From: Thioalkalivibrio sp.
GTDB lineage: Bacteria; Pseudomonadota; Gammaproteobacteria; Ectothiorhodospirales; Ectothiorhodospiraceae
Direction: 5' to 3'
Assembly: GCA_003550945.1 (NCBI GenBank)
Contig: PULL01000214.1
Location: 1 to 6,877 of the forward strand
Length of the DNA stretch: 6,877 nt
Below are positions 1 to 6,303 of the stretch, piece by piece. Each line of letters starts with the position of its first letter. Positions within the stretch are counted from its first letter, which is position 1. The position numbers and the translations under genes were made by a program. Below the pieces are notes generated by a model. That model saw only the letters and a program-made list of their open reading frames with translations. It searched no databases and was not told the origin of the DNA.

Positions 1-331
1 CAACATCGTCGCCATCCGGGTCGGCGACTGGAAAGCCGTCTATGCCGAGAACCGCGCCGATCGCATCCAGATCTGGAAGGAACCCTTCATCCAGCTGCGC
101 GCGCCCGACCTTTACAACCTCCGCCGCGACCCGTTCGAAAAGGCCAAGCTGGGTTCCAACACCTACGAGGACTGGTATATCGATCGCGCCTTCATGCTCG
201 GTCCCATGCAGGTGGTCGCCAGCCGGTTCCTGATGACGCTTCAAGACTATCCGCCGAGCCAGGCTCCCGGCGACTGGAGCCTGGAAACGCTCGAGCGCCA
301 GATCAGGAGCATGACCAAGGGCGGTCACTGA
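1..331 (+). CDS. Arylsulfatase-type sulfatase, C-terminal part (5' truncated by window edge)
   Basis: The reading frame is open from base 2 to the TGA at 329-331 and gives the last 109 residues of a longer protein. The segment opens with NIVAIRVGDWKAVYAE, followed by RIQIWKEPF and then LYNLRRDPFEKA. This order (strand ending in GDWK, an aromatic-rich strand, then a 'LYNL..DPFE' turn) is characteristic of the C-terminal subdomain of type I sulfatases, which hydrolyse sulfate esters. The tail has the NTYEDWYIDRAFMLGP stretch that I associate with bacterial arylsulfatases of this branch. The catalytic formylglycine motif (C/S-x-P-x-R) and the metal ligands are in the N-terminal domain, outside the window, so activity cannot be judged. 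Such sulfatases are usually periplasmic, which fits the exported phosphatase gene downstream. A strong terminator-like hairpin follows the stop. The substrate is unknown, and a phosphonate or phosphate ester hydrolase of the same fold is possible. Confidence 0.8.
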   Translation, partial: NIVAIRVGDWKAVYAENRADRIQIWKEPFIQLRAPDLYNLRRDPFEKAKLGSNTYEDWYIDRAFMLGPMQVVASRFLMTLQDYPPSQAPGDWSLETLERQIRSMTKGGH

Positions 332-335
332 TCAC

Positions 336-349
336 CACCTGTTCAGGTG
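336..349. repeat. Short inverted repeat after the sulfatase stop
   Basis: CACCTG and CAGGTG are perfect inverted arms separated by TT. In RNA this would fold as a 5-bp stem with a 4-nt loop, which is weak. It may be a minor dyad (a protein site or an RNA 3'-end stabiliser) just ahead of the stronger hairpin at 368-401. No function is assigned. Confidence 0.3.
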
Positions 350-367
350 CCGATCGTGGGCATCGGA

Positions 368-401
368 GGGGCGGCGGCAAATGTCCGCTGCCCCTTGTTT
401 T
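368..401 (+). terminator. Rho-independent terminator-like hairpin between sulfatase and HAD phosphatase genes
   Basis: The left arm GGGGCGGCGG (368-377) pairs with the right arm CCGCTGCCCC (385-394) over 10 bp, nine Watson-Crick and one G-U pair. The loop CAAATGT has 7 nt, and TTGTTTT (395-401) follows immediately. A GC-rich stem with a T-rich tail is the classical intrinsic terminator on the plus strand. The minus strand lacks a T-tract, so it is unidirectional. It lies 36 nt after the sulfatase stop. The tail ends only 3 nt before the Shine-Dalgarno of the next gene, so no downstream promoter fits between them. It may therefore act as a partial terminator or attenuator. An ATG at 381 lies in the hairpin loop, which argues against that codon as a start. 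Confidence 0.8.
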
Positions 402-404
402 ATC

Positions 405-410
405 GGAGGA
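405..410 (+). promoter_or_regulatory. Ribosome binding site for the HAD phosphatase gene
   Basis: GGAGGA lies 6 nt before the ATG at 417. This decides the start: the in-frame upstream ATG at 381 lies in the terminator loop, its nearest GGAGG (365-369) is 11 nt away and partly inside the stem, and using it would put 12 extra residues ahead of the signal peptide. Confidence 0.85.
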
Positions 411-416
411 ATTCCC

Positions 417-1427
417 ATGGGCTTTACAACTGCAACTGTAACGGCCACTCGCCGACTTGCCGTGGGCTTGGTGCTGTTTCTGGCCCTTGCCGCGGTCAAG
501 GCCGAGCCGCTTCCGTCCTGGAATGAGTCGGAGAGCCGGAGTCAGATCATCTCCTTTGTCGAGGCAGTGACGGACCCGGGTTCGCCCGATTTCGTGCCGT
601 CCGCGGAGCGCATCGCCGTGTTCGACAACGACGGCACGCTCTGGTCCGAGCAGCCGGTCTATGTCCAGCTCGTGTTCGCGATTGACCGGGTGCGGGCGCT
701 GGCCGACGAGCACCCGGAGTGGAAGACCACGCAACCCTTCAAGGCGGCGCTCGAAGGCGACATGGAGGCATTGCTCGCGGCGGGCAAGCCGGGGCTGCTG
801 GAACTGCTGATGGCCAGCCACGCCGGCACGACCACCGAGGAGTTCGCCGCCATCGTGCTGGACTGGATTGCCTCGGCCCGGCATCCCCGCTTCGACCGTG
901 CGTTCACCGAACTGGTGTACCAGCCCATGCTGGAGCTGCTGGGGTACCTGCGCGACAACGGCTTCCAGACCTGGATCGTGTCCGGGGGCGGAATCGAGTT
1001 CATGCGTCCCTGGGCTTTCGAAGTCTACGGGGTGCCGCCCGAGCAGGTGATTGGCAGCAGCATCAAGACGCGCTTCGAACTGCGCGACGGTGGGCCGGTA
1101 CTGGTGCGGTTGCCGGAAGTCAACTTCATCGACGACAAGGAAGGCAAGCCCGTTGCCATCCACCAGTTTATCGGGCGTCGCCCCATCGCCGCCTTCGGTA
1201 ACTCCGACGGCGACCTGCAGATGCTGCAGTGGACGACGGCCGGCGATGGCCGTCGCCTCGGCGTGATCATCCGGCACACGGATGCCGAGCGCGAATGGGC
1301 CTATGACCGGGACTCCCACATCGGCCGGCTGGACAAGGCGCTGGACGAGGCCGCGGAGCGTGGCTGGGTCGTGGTTGACATGAAGGAAGACTGGGGAAGA
1401 GTCTACGGCTTCGAGTCTTCCGAGTAG
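417..1427 (+). CDS. Exported HAD-superfamily phosphatase
   Basis: The product has 336 residues. Residues 1-29 form a signal peptide: basic RR at 12-13, a hydrophobic core at 14-26 and likely cleavage after VKA, giving a periplasmic enzyme. TRRLAV only loosely resembles a twin-arginine motif, so Sec export is the simpler reading. HAD motif I is VFDNDGTLW, with nucleophile Asp70 and acid/base Asp72. Motif II is WIVSGGG (Ser189). A lysine in DDKEGK (241 or 244) can serve as motif III. Motif IV is GNSDGDLQML with acidic residues 264 and 266. The helical insert between motifs I and II (about 77-180) is the cap of a phosphoserine-phosphatase-like HAD. All catalytic positions are intact, so hydrolysis of a phosphate monoester is expected, but the substrate cannot be read. 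The motif IV wording fits a subfamily that I recall near arylsulfatase genes, which agrees with the upstream neighbour. The cytochrome gene follows after 23 nt, so co-transcription is likely. Confidence 0.9.
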   Translation: MGFTTATVTATRRLAVGLVLFLALAAVKAEPLPSWNESESRSQIISFVEAVTDPGSPDFVPSAERIAVFDNDGTLWSEQPVYVQLVFAIDRVRALADEHPEWKTTQPFKAALEGDMEALLAAGKPGLLELLMASHAGTTTEEFAAIVLDWIASARHPRFDRAFTELVYQPMLELLGYLRDNGFQTWIVSGGGIEFMRPWAFEVYGVPPEQVIGSSIKTRFELRDGGPVLVRLPEVNFIDDKEGKPVAIHQFIGRRPIAAFGNSDGDLQMLQWTTAGDGRRLGVIIRHTDAEREWAYDRDSHIGRLDKALDEAAERGWVVVDMKEDWGRVYGFESSE

Positions 1428-1450
1428 CGGAGGCGGTCGGCGTCATCCTC

Positions 1451-3778
1451 ATGTCAGGTGCTTTGCATTTTCCAGGCTGGCTGCATGCGCTTGTGCTTTC
1501 GGCCGTGGTTCTGGCCGGCTGCGGTCGTGGCGACGCTCCAGAGATCAGCCATCTACCCGCTGCCGCTTCTGCCATGGACGTGCCGACGGAACCGTCCTAC
1601 GTGGGCATGGCGGTCTGCGCGGAATGCCACGCGACCGAGACCGCCGCCTGGACTGGCTCCCACCACGACCTCGCGATGGCGAGGGCAGATCGCACGACCG
1701 TGCTCGGCGACTTCGACGACACGGTCTTCAACCACGGCGATGTCGAGTCCCGGTTTTTCCGGCGTGACGGAGGTTTCTTCGTTGTTACGGAGGGTAACGA
1801 TGGCGAGCTCGCGGAATTCGAGTTGAAGTGGACCTTCGGGTGGGAGCCGCTGCAGCAATACCTGGTCGAGTTCCCTGACGGCCGACTCCAGGCACTGGGG
1901 GTTGCGTGGGATACGCGTGCGGCGGCAGAGGGCGGACAGCGCTGGTTCCACGTCTACGGCGATCAGGTCATCCCGGCCGGCGATGAACTGCACTGGACCA
2001 TGCCCGCGCAGAACTGGAACTACATGTGCGCAGACTGTCACTCGACCGGCTACCAGAAGAACTACGATCCGGAGTCCGACACCTTTGCCTCTACCTGGAC
2101 CGACGTGAACGTGGCCTGCGAGGCCTGCCACGGGCCTGGTTCCACACACGTGTCGCGAGCCCGGGACGCTCGCCTGGACGAAGGGCACGGTTTCCCGGTG
2201 AGCTTCGCGCAGCCTGAGCGGGGGAGGGTTCTGCGCGAAGGCGCGAAGACGGTTTCGATCGTGGGAGGCGACCGGACATCGATGCAGGTCGAGGCGTGTG
2301 GAAGCTGCCACGCGCGGCGTGCCCCGATTGCCGAGACATACCGGCACGGCAGGCCGCTGCTCGATTCCCATCTTCCCGCGCTTCTGACCGAGGGCTTGTA
2401 CTTTCCGGACGGCCAGATCCTGGACGAGGTGTTCGAGTATGGCTCGTTCCGGCAGAGCCGCATGTACGCGGCAGGCGTGGTCTGTACCGACTGCCACGAT
2501 CCTCACAGCCTGCGGTTGCGCGCCGACGGCGATGGGGTGTGTGCCCAATGTCACCTGCCGACTCACTACCAGACCGCAAGCCATACCCATCACGAGCCGG
2601 GTACCGGCGCGCCGGGCTGTATCGACTGCCACATGCCGGCACGCACGTACATGGTGGTGGACGTCCGGCGGGACCACAGCTTCCGGGTTCCTCGCCCGGA
2701 CCTGGCGGTCGAACTCGGCGTGACCAATGTCTGTGCATCCTGTCATGCGGATCAGTCCGACGAATGGAGTGCATCCGCGGTGCGTAGTTGGCTCGGGAGG
2801 GATGCGCGCGGCCTGCAGGATTTCGCGCATGCCTTTGCGGCCGGACGCGCGGGCAGGATCGACGCGGCGGATTCGCTGCGCGGCATCGCCGCGGATCCTG
2901 CCCAGCCGGCCGTGGTTCGGGCGACCGCACTCGACCTTTTGCGTACCTATCCAGGACCGGAGACCCTTCGGGTTGCCATCGCGTCCCTGGAGGATCCGGA
3001 TCCAGCAGTCCGCCTGGCCGCGCTCGGACCTCTGGGCACGGCTCCGATGGTGGAGCGGGCGGCGCTGTTGAAGCCGCGGTGGGCGGATCCGGTGCTCGCG
3101 GTGCGGATCGAGGCAGCCCGTTTGGCGGCCGGTGTAGATCCGCGAGTTCTGGAAGCTACGGAATTCGATCGGTTGATCGCGGCGATGGCGGAGTACGTGG
3201 ATGCGCAGCGTGCGAGCCTGGACCGTCCCTCGGCCTGGGTGAATCTCGGCAACCTGTACGCGGAGGCCGGTGATGCCGAACTCGCCATTGAGCAATACCG
3301 GGCCGCGCTCGCGCGTGATCCCGCCTTCGAACCGGCATTCGCAAACCTTGCCGACCTCCTGCTACGGCTAGGAAATGAGGTGGCCGCTGGGGAAGTGCTG
3401 GCGCGTGGCCTGCAGGCATTACCGGACAGTGCGACCCTGCACCACGCGATGGGGCTGCACCAGATTCGAATCGGCAACCGACAGGCGGCCATGGACTCGC
3501 TGTCGACGGCGGTTGAGCTGGCGCCAGGCAACGCCCGGTTCAACTACGTTTATGCGATTGCGCTCGACGGTGAGTCTCGCCGCGCAGAGGCGATTGCGCA
3601 GCTCGAAAGCACGCACGGGATTCGGGAAGCAGATCAGGACGTTCTGCGTGCGTTGATCAGCATGAATCTGGAGTCGGGGATGCTCGAAGACGCCCGGAGG
3701 TATGCAAGGCAACTGCAACGGCTCAGACCGAGGGATGCACCGCTAGAACAGTTGCTTGACCAACTGGGCGGTGACTGA
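1451..3778 (+). CDS. Octahaem c-type cytochrome lipoprotein with HEAT-like and TPR repeats
   Basis: The product has 775 residues. A lipoprotein signal ends in LAGC (lipid-anchored Cys24). Gly rather than Asp at +2 suggests the outer membrane in a Gram-negative cell. Eight canonical CXXCH motifs start at residues 56, 193, 223, 283, 345, 364, 390 and 428. The stretches YVGMAVCAECH, QYLVEFPDGRLQALG, NWNYMCADCH and DHSFRVPRPD match a widespread, poorly characterised cytochrome c554-like multihaem family. Residues about 480-561 hold three HEAT-like helices pairs (DPDPAVRLAALG is the clearest). Residues 593-762 hold five TPR units in exact 34-residue register. Covalent haem attachment requires the cytochrome c maturation machinery and places the protein outside the cytoplasm. 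The likely role is electron transfer or a redox reaction with a partner docked on the repeats; no substrate can be assigned. All motifs are ordinary CXXCH, so no variant catalytic haem is evident. The ATG at 1451 has only a distant GGAGG (1429-1433, 17 nt away), so initiation may be coupled to the upstream gene. Confidence 0.9.
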   Translation: MSGALHFPGWLHALVLSAVVLAGCGRGDAPEISHLPAAASAMDVPTEPSYVGMAVCAECHATETAAWTGSHHDLAMARADRTTVLGDFDDTVFNHGDVESRFFRRDGGFFVVTEGNDGELAEFELKWTFGWEPLQQYLVEFPDGRLQALGVAWDTRAAAEGGQRWFHVYGDQVIPAGDELHWTMPAQNWNYMCADCHSTGYQKNYDPESDTFASTWTDVNVACEACHGPGSTHVSRARDARLDEGHGFPVSFAQPERGRVLREGAKTVSIVGGDRTSMQVEACGSCHARRAPIAETYRHGRPLLDSHLPALLTEGLYFPDGQILDEVFEYGSFRQSRMYAAGVVCTDCHDPHSLRLRADGDGVCAQCHLPTHYQTASHTHHEPGTGAPGCIDCHMPARTYMVVDVRRDHSFRVPRPDLAVELGVTNVCASCHADQSDEWSASAVRSWLGRDARGLQDFAHAFAAGRAGRIDAADSLRGIAADPAQPAVVRATALDLLRTYPGPETLRVAIASLEDPDPAVRLAALGPLGTAPMVERAALLKPRWADPVLAVRIEAARLAAGVDPRVLEATEFDRLIAAMAEYVDAQRASLDRPSAWVNLGNLYAEAGDAELAIEQYRAALARDPAFEPAFANLADLLLRLGNEVAAGEVLARGLQALPDSATLHHAMGLHQIRIGNRQAAMDSLSTAVELAPGNARFNYVYAIALDGESRRAEAIAQLESTHGIREADQDVLRALISMNLESGMLEDARRYARQLQRLRPRDAPLEQLLDQLGGD

Positions 3779-3789
3779 TCGGCCGATCA
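3776..3789. repeat. Perfect 14-bp palindrome in the convergent gap
   Basis: TGATCGGCCGATCA reads identically on both strands. It contains the TGA stop of the cytochrome gene and lies 19 bp from the stop of the convergent ligase gene. GCGG (3768-3771) and CCGC (3795-3798) extend the dyad outside small internal loops. There is no T-tract on either side, so it is not a standard intrinsic terminator. It could still block or pause transcription from both sides, or be a chance palindrome. Confidence 0.4.
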
Positions 3790-3808
3790 TCAAGCCGCGA
3801 GCCCCGCT

Positions 3809-4777
3809 TCAACTGCGTACGCCGGGTTCCGCACCGATCAGCGCCTGAACGAACGCGGCCCGCTCGGCGGGGCTCGGGGGATTCTTCGGCTTCTGGGCCT
3901 CGATGCGGTCGATGCTTGTGCTGAGACCGACGCCATTGGCAATCTGTACCGCAAGGCCAGGACGCGCGTTCAACTCGAGGATCAGCGGCCCGAGGTCGCG
4001 GTCTAGCACCACGTCGACCCCCAGGTAACCGAGCTCCGTGAGTTCGTAACAGCCGGCCGCGAGTTCCAGCAGCCGGTCCCAGCCGGGAATCGCGATACCG
4101 GCAATGCCGGCACCCGTGTCCGGGTGGCGTTCGACGATGTCGTTGTGCCAGACGCCGTGTCCGGTGACCCCGGTCGCGATGTCGATCCCGGCGCCCACGG
4201 CGCCCTGGTGGAGGTTGGCCTTGCCATCGGAGCCGCGAGTAGGCAACCGGACCATCGCCATTACCGGATACCCGCGATAGACGACCGTCCGGATGTCGGG
4301 AACGCCCTGGAAACTGACGTCTGCGAACAGCGGGTCGAACTTCACGCGATATTCGATCATCGCCTTGTCGGGCTGTCCGCCGAGGCTGTACATGCCGCTC
4401 AGAATGTTCGAGACGTGGTGTTCAAGGCTATCGATCTCTTCCAGCAGCCCGCTGGCCTTGCGGAAGCGTTCGCCCATGCGTCCGGTGATCACGAGGATGC
4501 CATTCCCACCGCTGCCGTGCGCCGGCTTGATCACGAAATCCTCATGACCGGCAATCAGATCGGGCAGATGCCGGGCGTCGTGATTGGTCTCGATCACACC
4601 GTAGAGTTCGGGGACCGCAATCCCGGCGTCGAGTGCTAGCTTCTTGGTCAGGAGCTTGTCGTCGACAAGCGGGTAGTTCCGGCGATGGTTGAGCCGAGCG
4701 ATCATTCCGGTGTTGCGCTGGTTCATGCCGACGATCCCGAGCCGCCGCAACTCGCGGGGGGTGATGAACCACTTCAC
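3809..4777 (-). CDS. RimK-related ATP-grasp ligase (alpha-L-glutamate ligase-like protein)
   Basis: The product has 322 residues and no signal peptide or membrane segment, so it is cytoplasmic. It resembles the ATP-grasp family annotated as alpha-L-glutamate ligase-like (TIGR02291 type). The N-terminus has TPRELRRLGIVGMNQRN and YPLVDDKLLTKKLA. The ATP-grasp lysine and glycine-rich loop are in FVIKPAHGSGGNGI (81-94). DIRTVVY (161-167) follows, and the metal-binding end is LILELNARPG (265-274) with Glu268 and Asn270. These enzymes activate a carboxylate as an acyl phosphate and join it to an amine; RimK adds glutamates to ribosomal protein S6. The substrate here is unknown. The start is GTG: its GTGA overlaps the upstream gene's stop, and GGAAGG lies 8 nt before it. 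The next internal Met (18) would remove the conserved N-terminal block. It is the third gene of an operon with a membrane protein and a periplasmic protease, which points to a role different from RimK itself. Confidence 0.88.
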   Translation of the reverse strand: MKWFITPRELRRLGIVGMNQRNTGMIARLNHRRNYPLVDDKLLTKKLALDAGIAVPELYGVIETNHDARHLPDLIAGHEDFVIKPAHGSGGNGILVITGRMGERFRKASGLLEEIDSLEHHVSNILSGMYSLGGQPDKAMIEYRVKFDPLFADVSFQGVPDIRTVVYRGYPVMAMVRLPTRGSDGKANLHQGAVGAGIDIATGVTGHGVWHNDIVERHPDTGAGIAGIAIPGWDRLLELAAGCYELTELGYLGVDVVLDRDLGPLILELNARPGLAVQIANGVGLSTSIDRIEAQKPKNPPSPAERAAFVQALIGAEPGVRS

Positions 4778-6303
4778 GGACCGGACCTTCCGGAGAGCGC
4801 GCGGAAACGGATCAGCTCGGACAGGCGATAGCCGGTGTAGCGGCCCAGCAGCAGGGTCACGGCCAGCACCAACAGCAGCAATTCCGGGAACACGAAGATC
4901 AAGTGTTCGAGGTACGGGTTGATCATCAGCAGATAGCCGACGATCGCAGCCCCCATGCTGCCCACACCCTGGCGGATCGCATCCGCGGCGCCGTGTTCCT
5001 CCCAGACGATGGACATGCGCTCGATGGTCATCGCCAGAATCACCATCGGGAACAGCGCGACGGCAAGCCCGTGTTCGATGCCGAGGTGGTGGCTGACGAT
5101 GCTCAGCATCAGCATCAGCATCACCACAACGATCACCACCGCCGCGAGACGCGGCACCAGCAGCAATTTCAGGTGCTCGAGGTAGAAACGGATCGCGAGC
5201 CCCAGCGACACGATCAGCGTGAACAGGATCACCCCGCCGAGAAGCTCGGTTTCGCGAAACGAGAGCGCGATCAGTACCGGCATGAAGGTGCCGAATGTCT
5301 GGAATCCCACCACGTTGCGCAGCAGTACGATGATCATCGCTCCGACCGGAACCATCAGCAGTACGCGGTACATGTTCTGGGTCTGGATCGGAAGCCCGAG
5401 CAAGGAGAAGTCGGCGATGCGCGAGTCCAGCAGCAGCGCGCGTTGTTGTGCGGCATCCACCGCGCTCTGGAAGTTACGGGTGACGGCAAAACTGACTTGC
5501 GCGTTCCGGGCGCGGCTCAATTCCAACGGATCCTGGTCGCCGTACCACCAGACCAGGAAATTGGCGGGATACCCGACGCTGCCGTCCGCCGGGTTGATCG
5601 GTACCCATTCCCGCGTGTTGTGGACCTCGAGCCAGGCCCGCGGCTGCAGGTCACGGGCCCTCTCGGTCAGGTGCAGTCCATGCGTCATCCGGGCCGGAAT
5701 GCGAGCGCCGGCGAGCAGTTGGATCGCCGCGCGCACGCGTTCCCGTTCATCGCCACCCCGGGTAACGAACAGTGCGAGGTTCTCGTCTGGCGCATGCGCC
5801 ATGTCACGCACCAGAACGGTCGCGAAGCTGGTGATGTCCGCGGATCGTTCGCGCACCCTTTCGACGATCGCGCTGGCTGCGGAGGCGTAAGGCTCCTCCA
5901 GTTGCGGGATATCGGCGGGGCCCGGGTATTCCTCGCTAGGCCGCAGGGATCGGGTGATCTCGTACACCGTGGTCCGGTAGTAGACAACCTGGCGCCCCCG
6001 TGGGCTACGGGTCGTCCAGATAGCCTCGCGGTTGTCTCCCGTCATGCCAGTGGTCAGCCCGTAGTCGCGGGACACGAAGTGCTCGTCGAGCAGCGCGAAA
6101 CCCGGGGGCTGGTGCGGGATCAGCATGCGGGCAGTGACGGCCCCGCCAGTGGGCTCGAACGCGACCCGGGCTTCCACGATCCAGTTGTCGGTGATCTGGG
6201 CAGGCAGCACGGGAAAGCCGAGGTTCCTGACCTTGTGCTGGAAGATGCCCAAACTGATCGCTGCAAGCGCCAGGATCAGCAGCGGGAGATGCAGTCGCTT
6301 CAT
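4774..6303 (-). CDS. Inactive transglutaminase fused to seven transmembrane helices
   Basis: The product has 509 residues. One membrane helix (about 5-20) is followed by a soluble, probably periplasmic region (about 25-305) and then about seven hydrophobic segments: 312-329, 334-348, 353-371, 380-403, 411-427, 447-462 and 467-486. The soluble part keeps the transglutaminase-core pattern: RIPARMTHGL (201-210), RAWLEVHNTREWVPINPADG (222-241). The catalytic residues are gone. The Cys position falls in GGDERERVRAA and the whole protein has no cysteine; the usual His of 'HAW.E' is Arg222; the usual Asp before the final Pro is Asn237. This matches the family named inactive transglutaminase with 7 transmembrane helices (Transglut_i_TM plus 7TM_transglut). 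The domain may bind peptides or partners rather than catalyse. It overlaps its neighbours by 4 bases on both sides: ATGA at its start, GTGA at its end. No good Shine-Dalgarno precedes its ATG, so translation is probably coupled to the protease gene. Confidence 0.9.
   Translation of the reverse strand: MKRLHLPLLILALAAISLGIFQHKVRNLGFPVLPAQITDNWIVEARVAFEPTGGAVTARMLIPHQPPGFALLDEHFVSRDYGLTTGMTGDNREAIWTTRSPRGRQVVYYRTTVYEITRSLRPSEEYPGPADIPQLEEPYASAASAIVERVRERSADITSFATVLVRDMAHAPDENLALFVTRGGDERERVRAAIQLLAGARIPARMTHGLHLTERARDLQPRAWLEVHNTREWVPINPADGSVGYPANFLVWWYGDQDPLELSRARNAQVSFAVTRNFQSAVDAAQQRALLLDSRIADFSLLGLPIQTQNMYRVLLMVPVGAMIIVLLRNVVGFQTFGTFMPVLIALSFRETELLGGVILFTLIVSLGLAIRFYLEHLKLLLVPRLAAVVIVVVMLMLMLSIVSHHLGIEHGLAVALFPMVILAMTIERMSIVWEEHGAADAIRQGVGSMGAAIVGYLLMINPYLEHLIFVFPELLLLVLAVTLLLGRYTGYRLSELIRFRALSGRSGP
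4786..4791 (-). promoter_or_regulatory. Ribosome binding site for the ATP-grasp ligase gene, inside the upstream coding region
   Basis: On the minus strand GGAAGG lies 8 nt before the GTG at 4777, within the last codons of the 7TM gene. It supports the GTG start and indicates reinitiation or coupling with the upstream gene. Confidence 0.6.
5104..5121. repeat. Three tandem copies of CAGCAT within a transmembrane helix codon run
   Basis: Three exact hexamers encode (Met-Leu)3 at residues 395-400 of the 7TM protein on the minus strand. Copy change would keep the frame and only lengthen or shorten a membrane helix. It is most likely a by-product of a hydrophobic stretch. Confidence 0.5.

Noticed and set aside
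42..233. A small 63-codon plus-strand open frame at the left edge
   Set aside because: It overlaps the sulfatase frame and encodes a Ser/Arg/Pro-rich sequence without motifs.
381..416. An extended start for the HAD phosphatase at the ATG at 381
   Set aside because: That ATG lies in the terminator hairpin loop and adds residues ahead of a complete signal peptide. The ATG at 417 has GGAGGA at ideal spacing.
303..1319. A 338-codon open frame on the minus strand over the HAD phosphatase gene
   Set aside because: The plus strand carries all HAD motifs in order. The minus frame has no recognisable family features and its end runs into the sulfatase stop region and terminator.
1553..3295. A 580-codon open frame on the minus strand opposite the cytochrome gene
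   Set aside because: It is antisense to a gene with eight CXXCH motifs, a lipobox and TPR units. Its translation is rich in Arg, His and Pro without recognisable motifs, as expected for shadow frames in GC-rich DNA.
3809..4777. Identification of the ATP-grasp gene as rimK itself
   Set aside because: The N-terminal block and the operon partners match the separate RimK-related ligase family rather than RimK, so no gene symbol is given.
5104..5121. CAGCAT tandem hexamers as a phase-variation tract
   Set aside because: Only three copies, each unit keeps the reading frame, and the encoded Met-Leu run is normal for a membrane helix.
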